NCBI RefSeq assembly: GCF_048544455.1
Contig: NC_133536.1
Location: 172,008,325-172,072,324 of the forward strand
DNA from: Silene latifolia
Lineage: Eukaryota; Streptophyta; Magnoliopsida; Caryophyllales; Caryophyllaceae
Direction of reading: 5' to 3'
Length of the DNA stretch: 64,000 nt
The position numbers were made by a program, and so were the translations under genes. Positions within the stretch are counted from its first letter, which is position 1; every line of letters begins with the position of its first letter. The notes below the pieces were generated by a model that searched no databases, was not told the origin of the DNA, and saw only the letters and a program-made list of their open reading frames with translations. This document shows positions 58,159-64,000 of the stretch, one piece after another.

Positions 58159-59699
58159 GAGCCCCCACTTTGACTGGGGCTTGGACAAGGCGAAAGTCAA
58201 AGTATAGCCATCAGGTCAATCGAAGATTACAACCTGACGACTATGGCGACGCGAGGTGGCTCAAGGGGTCTGAACCAAGGACCTGTCGTCGGGAACATTT
58301 TCAAGTCTGTCGACTATCGGGGAGGGTCGTTTAAAGTCCATTAGACTACATAAGGAGGCTCGCCAGCCATAAGAAGAGATCATACCTGAAATTCCTTCAT
58401 CGAGATGCTTCCGGAGTTGCGTAGGAGCTAAGGGTAAGCATAGGAGCTAAGTTTAAGACCTAAAAGATATATAAGGATTGTGCTAGGGTGTGGGACCCTA
58501 AAGGAAAACATCGACGGGAAGGAGGTCAAATGTAATTTCAACCTAAGGGGTAACCAAGGTTTGGGTGTAGGAACTCTAAGAAAAGGTGATCCTAAAGGAT
58601 TATGATCCTAAAGGGAAAAGGTGATCCTAAAGGAATATGATCCTAAAAGGAAAAGGTGATCCTAAAGGAATATGATCCTAAAGGGTATAAGTATATGAAC
58701 TTTAGGGAGTTTGGGAACCTAAAGAGCTAGGTGTATGAACCTGGGTATATGAACCTAAAAGGATGGCTGGTATGGGAACTTAAAGGCTTGTGAGCCTAAG
58801 AGGATTTGGGATCCTAGGGTTAAGTTTAGGAACTTACTGGGTTACTAATTCTTGTTTTAAACGCGTGCGTTTAAGCTTTCCGAGGTATAAGAACTCCAAA
58901 AGGATTTATGGGTTTATGAACCTAAGGATGTTGGTGTGGGAGCTTAAAGGTTTATGAACCTAAAGGAAGCCATTTTGGAATCTAAGAATCTAGGGATAAG
59001 AATCCTAACTTTTGGTTTACGAACCTAAGGAAAGAGGCTTTGGCTTGGGAACTTCTGGAGAACGACACCTTTGTTGAACTCTGTGAGGAAACAAAAATGT
59101 TGAGGGTAGCAGGACGTCGGTAGAAACTGCTGGGGAATCTGTTTGCGTCGGTATCAAGCGAACTCTGGCAAAAACTTGAGGTTGAATCTCTATGTCTCGA
59201 GAAGAACAATCGGCTGTCATGAACTCTCGCTGGGGGATAACTGAGGTTGAATCTTCATGTCTCGAGAAGAATAGTGAACTCTCGCTGGGGGATTATTGTG
59301 ATTGAATCTCCAAGTCTCTATAAGAACAGTCGGCTGGCATGAACTCTCGCTGGGGGATTGTTGAGGTGTGTCGAAACACCGTTAGATAAAATTCGCTTGT
59401 TGTTGCAAGCAAAGTCTTGATAAAGTACTGCTTCTGATACTTACCTGCATGGTTAGTAGCCACACAAGAATGCAATCTAGTATATGCACGTAAGAAATTA
59501 TCACATGGACCTCGAATGAGGAAACACATAGGTTTTTCAAAAGTTGTTTCTTTATAAAAGTTGTTTAAAACTTGCTCAAAGATGTTTGTCGTTTGTAATG
59601 CGTTATGCATACTCAATGGGCTTTAGACATAGGACTTGTCATGACACAGACTTTATACGCACGTGACACTAAATGTAGACTTAGATTTGACTGACGCGG
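58159..59699 (-). repeat. 3'UTR of element E with tandem repeats
   Basis: Polypurine tract at 58159-58171 (minus strand AAAGTGGGGGCTC). Beyond it come imperfect tandem repeats: a roughly 34-36 bp unit GGTGATCCTAAAGG..ATGATCCTAAAGGG, about three copies at 58585-58690; scattered GAACCTAAAGG words to 59040; and a longer unit with GAACTCTCGCTGGGGGAT..TTGAATCT, about three copies at 59145-59365. Tandem-repeat-rich, variable 3'UTRs are known for Ogre/Tat elements. The left part of this region (59370-59699) is unassigned. Open frames here are repeat artefacts. Confidence 0.7.
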
Positions 59700-61375
59700 T
59701 GAAGAGTCTATCACACCCGAAATACTCGAGAAGGGAGAGGGAGGGGGGGGGTGAATTGAGTATTTAAAATTTATGCCTACTTTTTATTTTATATCAATGT
59801 AATTAATTACTTAAATTTTATTGATTAAACTTTAACTAATTAACTAAATGATTATGAACGTAATGAAATGAACAAAAAGAAAGACTTCAAGGACACACAA
59901 TATTTGAAGTGGTTCAGCTTCACACGTCGAAGCCTAAGTCCTCTATTCTCGATTAATAATTTTTGTACCTCTCTCCGGATTACAAAATTATCAACCCACT
60001 CGTATAGTTAACTCTAACTATAACTCAATTTGAATATCACTAGATATTCGATTTTGACTATCTTAAGTTACTAAAAAAGCACTTGATTGTTCTTCTAAGT
60101 GTTCACACAATTGAACAAGTAAGAAACAATATGAAGTACTATTATCTTATGACGTAATATTAAGAAAGATAAGCAAATTAAAGAGCACGACTTTTCGCAA
60201 TATTTTCAAAAGCAAAACAATAAAACAATTAAGATTTAAACTCAAATATATTTGCAAGGATGGTTGTATTTCGAAAAGCTTGAAAATAGATGAGGAATAA
60301 TCATATGTATTTATAGTAGAGAAGAGAACTAGGGTTTGCACGAAACCCTAGGAGCCGTGAGATAAACGGCTTATCTCATAAGAGATAATTCTTTATCTCT
60401 TTCCTAATTTCAATCCAAGATATATTAGTTTAGGTAAATAAGATAAAAGCAAATCTTATTTTCCAAAACTATACCTATAAGTTTATTAGATAAGTAAACA
60501 AATCAAATCATATATTATTAAGATAGAAAAATATCTTATATAAATATAAGCTAGATTTGATTAGATAGGTTACTTATACTAAACAACTTACATGACCCAT
60601 CGGTTTACAGCCCACGGCCGAAACCCTAGGCCCGTGTCCATGTTAGAGAAAATCTCTCTTCTTGGATTAGGGTTAGGTTAAATAAACTAGCAAACCCTAG
60701 GTAGCATGACGACCCATAAGTCGTTTTACTAACCAATAATGATATGCAAGTTATCTATTATAACAACCCATATATCAACTCCACTATTGATACATATAAT
60801 TTCGAAATATATTTAAAGAATTTATCCTTTGAAAAATTATTTTAAAAACTATTAAAACCGTGCCGCTAAAATGATACTTAAAGTTATAGTAGAAATATCT
60901 ATAACTTTAAGTTTGGTAAGTAAAGTTATAGGTGAAATAGCTATAACTTTACCTTCCCAATATTCTTATCTTAAGATTCCGTCATTAGATGAAGACCTAT
61001 ACTAGATAATCTTCCTGGAGATCTTCAGTGATAGGATCTTCTCTTTATCTTGACCAAAAGCTCTTCATCTTGAGCTTTGTTAAAGACTCGATCTAGCCTT
61101 TTGCTTGAGTGATCATCAAACTTGAAACTTGTTACAGTTACCATGATGCTTTAAGAATCTTCAATGTTATAGCTCAAGCTGCTATAACATTACTTGAATG
61201 ATGCCTCACAAATCTTCAATGTTATAGCTAAGAATGCTATAACATTACTTGGTAAACTTGTAACCCTAAGTCAATCTAGCAAGGACTAACCAAACGATTA
61301 CGAGCAAGAGTATATATAAACGAAACATATACTTGTCATTATCAAAACTTAATCATATATCTATATGGTCCAACA
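59700..61375 (-). repeat. LTR of a SIRE-like Ty1/copia element
   Basis: Minus strand TGTTGGACCATATAG at 61375, preceded by the purine tract TCATCAAAAAGGGGGAATT, the usual LTR start of SIRE/Maximus-type copia elements. The far end is set near 59700 by the GGGGGGGTGAATTGAGTATTT segment and a TG, without proof. A repeated phrase containing ATGTTATAGCT..GCTATAACATTACTT occurs twice at about 61160-61245. No coding region seen. Confidence 0.65.
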
Positions 61376-61884
61376 AATTCCCCCTTTTTGATGATGACAA
61401 GTCTCTTACGATTTGTGACTAAGTGAACGTTCCCCCTCAACACAATACCATAAAAATCATAGACAGTCGAACGCAAGAATAATCCACTAATATACAAAGA
61501 TAGCATCTAAGGACCTTAAGAGATTAAAGGTTCTGACAAGGAGCAAGCTTAGGCAAATACTTAAGTCACGAGAATTTTCTTCCCCCCTCTTGACATCACC
61601 GAAATGATGAGAAAAGACATAAAATAACTAGAATAATATAAGTGGAGACAAGTATTAAACATGCAAAGAAAGATTATAATACGAGAAAATAAACTACATA
61701 CGCATGCCACATATAAAATAAGTGTACTACAAACCAAAGTAGTCTAATTGCCAATGGGCCGAATGAGAGACAAGTTATTAAGCCAAATGGGTCGAATGAG
61801 AAGCAAGCCAAAATTGGCCGAATTAGACAATTATTGAAAATATAAAGTCTAATAAAAGAAAAGCAAGGTAAGGATGATCACGGG
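61376..61884 (-). other. 3' non-coding part of the SIRE-like element
   Basis: Contains the polypurine tract (61377-61392 on the minus strand) and C-rich stretches CCCCCCTCTTGACATCA typical of this family's 3' region. No gene. Confidence 0.55.
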
Positions 61885-62180
61885 TTAAGGGTAGTCACAT
61901 TTCACGACATTGGGGTTCACATAACCGGGACGGGTCCTAAACTCAAGAGAGTCAAGACGTTCAAAGCATGAACGGACATGGTTTGCTTGTAACGTGAGAA
62001 ACGTCTCAAAATTAAGGACTTTCAAAGACAAAGCTTTAGTAGCCTTGTAAATAACCCGCATATCCTCATGCATAGCCTTCCCTTCACCCCATATTGCCCC
62101 TCCTTGACTAGCTAAGTTAGCCAATGACCCGGAATGACGGACACACTCCTTAGCCGCCCGAGCCGCATCCTTAGCCATAG
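61885..62180 (-). pseudogene. C-terminal fragment of an ORF of the SIRE-like element
   Basis: An open frame of 97 codons ending YVNPNVVKCDYP, with helical, Ala/Lys/Glu-rich sequence (AKDAARAAKECVRHSG). It stops exactly at the edge of the F LTR (62181), so the apparent Met at 62178 is not a true start and the N-terminal part is beyond that insertion. Its position upstream of the polypurine tract would fit the 3' ORF of SIRE elements, but I do not recognise a domain. Confidence 0.4.
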
Positions 62181-64000
62181 TGTAGATACCCGTATCCGTC
62201 GATATTGGAATTTATAGAGAACCCGACAAACATCCGATGATGATAGGACACATGTATTCTTTAGTTGTCATTGTCATTATTTGGAGCTCGTTTTACGAGG
62301 TAGAATGGGCGTCGTCGATGAAGTATTTTATTAATTTAAATGATATTTAAATTAATGTTTTTTTAGTGAGTTTATTTTAATTTAAATGATATTTAAATTA
62401 ATGTTTTCTAGTGAGTTCATTTTATTAATTTAAATGATATTTAAATTATGGCTTTTTTTAAAGTGATTTCAATTTAATTTATTTTATTTTGAATTTTATT
62501 TTTCCAAGTTTATTTTATTGAAAATAAAATAAATAATTGATTTGAAAAATCATTTTATGAGTATTTTTTGATTTGAAAAGTCATTTATTTTAATGGATTA
62601 TTTGATTTGAAAAATCGATTTGAAAAACGAAGAAAACTCGTTTTGAACACTTGTTTTTGAGCTCGATTTTAGCTCGATTTTTGAGCCCGTTTCTTTTACG
62701 AGTTGGCACGAATCTCGAGTATGCTAACCCACCTAAGCCAATGCCCATCCACCCTTGTTCGAACCCCCCATACCACAGCCCAAATCCTCGTCCCAAACCC
62801 CTCACAAGCAGCCCGCAACCAATGCAGCCCCCTCTGTTTTGGCAGCCAATTCGCGAGCCCAAACCCGCTCCAAACACTACCAAAACCCGTGCCCATTAAC
62901 CCTAACCCATACCCTAGTATCCTACCCATATTACCCAAGCTTAATCACCAAGAAAACCCCTCTCAAACCCTCACAAAAGCTGCTGGACAGCAGCTATGCG
63001 TGAGCAGGCCCGACTGCCTCTCCCTCTCTTTTACCCTACTTTAACTCCTTATAAATACCACCCCTTCACCATACATTCATTCCTCTAAGTTCTCCATACA
63101 TCCAACCATCACCTACAAGCTTGAAACCTCATAAACAAACCCTAAACATCCTCCAAAAACCCTAAACAAAACCGACACACAAACTGAAACTGTTTGTGTG
63201 TCTCCTTCGAAAACCCTTTCGTGCCTCCATCAAACCTTCATAAAAATTCGAGTTTCTTGTTCCTAATTAACCACATAACATCCATCTACACATTAGACAA
63301 AGAATTACGAGCCAAATTGCCCTTGAGAGTACACGAAATCCCTCGAAAAACAGAGTGTTATACACTGTTTTCGCGGTTTATTCTTGTCTGTCCAGTTCTG
63401 TTTGTGCTCGTTTTTCGTGCCCAATAACCCAAAAAGAGCAGGGGTTGCTTTAAGATTCCTGTTCTCCTTTCTTTCTAGTTTTCAAAACATCTTTTAAATC
63501 GAATTTTCGTCGTGAAACGAGGGAGATATCACTGTTTGAAAATCGCTGTCCAGAAAGTTTCCAAAACGCGTGTTTGCTTTATTCTTCGTCGACGACGGCC
63601 TCTCGAGATAAAATCTACCATCGATTACGACCCAAGACGGTGTCAACGATACATGTAGGTTGAGGGTGCATCAAATCCCCTTCTCTTTCCTCTTTTTATT
63701 TCGTTTTCTTATGCTTTTTTTATAGTTTGTTTTTTTGTTTGTTTTCGTTTTGTTTATCGTTTGTTTTAGATTAACTACGAAACTAGTTAGTCCGAGTATG
63801 AGTTAAAGTACCACCATGAACACCCGCGTTGACTTGAGATGGGAAAAGAAACCGCTCCTTCTGTCGGTCGTACACCCCCATCTCATTTACATATCCTCGT
63901 GTTCAAGGTAGGGCATAAATAAAACGAGTTGTCTAACTTTCGTCGCTTTCGACCCCCTTATTGTTTCGCCAAATCGACATACCCTAGGACCCGTTGTATG
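62181..64000 (+). repeat. Tat-type LTR, element F, continuing past the window
   Basis: Starts TGTAGATACCCGTATCCG, the same opening as the E LTR. TATAAATA is at 63050-63057. A near-perfect palindrome AGCTGCTG-GA-CAGCAGCT lies at 62977-62994, about 55 nt upstream. No LTR end or primer site is seen before 64000. No purine tract precedes 62181, so this is a 5' LTR (or a solo LTR) inserted into the SIRE-like ORF. Open frames at 62590-63044 are not conserved protein. Confidence 0.7.

Noticed and set aside
59293..59616. Minus-strand frame of 107 codons
   Set aside because: It overlaps tandem repeats of the E 3'UTR and shows no domain.
62590..63044. Gly-rich and Pro-rich frames on both strands in F
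   Set aside because: Overlapping frames on opposite strands in LTR sequence, with no conserved motif.

Overview
This window looks like intergenic heterochromatin of a large plant genome. No host gene is visible. Almost every base belongs to transposable elements stacked inside one another, and many boundaries can be read directly from target-site duplications (TSDs). The plant assignment rests on Athila-type Ty3/gypsy elements with a tRNA-Asp-like primer site, Ty1/copia elements with a TGGTATCAGAGC primer site, an Ogre/Tat-like element, a plant LINE, CACTA, hAT and Tourist-like DNA elements. The mix would suit Caryophyllales, but that is only a guess.

Layout. 1-167 is the end of an Athila LTR (family C) inserted into a LINE remnant (168-1476). 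1990-4825 and 34334-37881 are the two halves of a minus-strand copia element (G). Its gag is split by CACTA debris (2761-4350) and its leader by Athila element A (4826-34333). A has an LTR carrying a Tourist-like MITE and a giant TTA microsatellite (5' copy), a broken gag-protease, no pol, and a 3' LTR that was itself hit by a complete CACTA (15830-19026, TSD AGC) and by a complete minus-strand Athila (B, 20307-34178, TSD CAAAC). B carries gag-pro, pol and an env-position ORF, all broken, and contains a solo LTR (25433-27140, TSD CTCAC). 37882-38426 is an Ogre/Tat LTR/3'UTR scrap (E') cut by Athila D (38427 to about 55570). D has gag-pro and the start of an env-position ORF but no pol, and its gag is interrupted by Athila C (40135-51459, TSD GAAAG). 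C has pol and an env-position ORF but no gag or protease. 55571-59699 is an Ogre/Tat-like LTR with internal sequence on both sides (E); 59700-62180 is the 3' part of a SIRE-like copia element; 62181-64000 is the start of another Tat-type LTR (F).

Most striking pattern. Each of five Athila-type LTRs (A, B, C, D and the solo LTR) and the Ogre-like LTR E carries its own array of short, near-palindromic, CpG-containing words, located just upstream of the TATA-like box: AGCCGG/CCGGCT in A, GTCGATCGAC in B and the solo LTR, AAGACGCCCGTC/AATCCGCCCGTC in C, CTCGATCGAG in D, GCGCAGCA..TGCTGCG in E. In B, C and D the same family-specific word recurs inside the element (gag-protease linker and/or the spacer before the env-position ORF). 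In B the only length difference between its two LTRs lies in this array, and all four words have changed in the same way. I do not recognise this as a described system; it behaves like a cis-acting code specific to each family.

Second pattern: the Athila elements here are split by gene content. A and D carry gag-pro without pol, C carries pol without gag-pro, and A and C share 3' non-coding sequence, so complementation in trans is a reasonable hypothesis.
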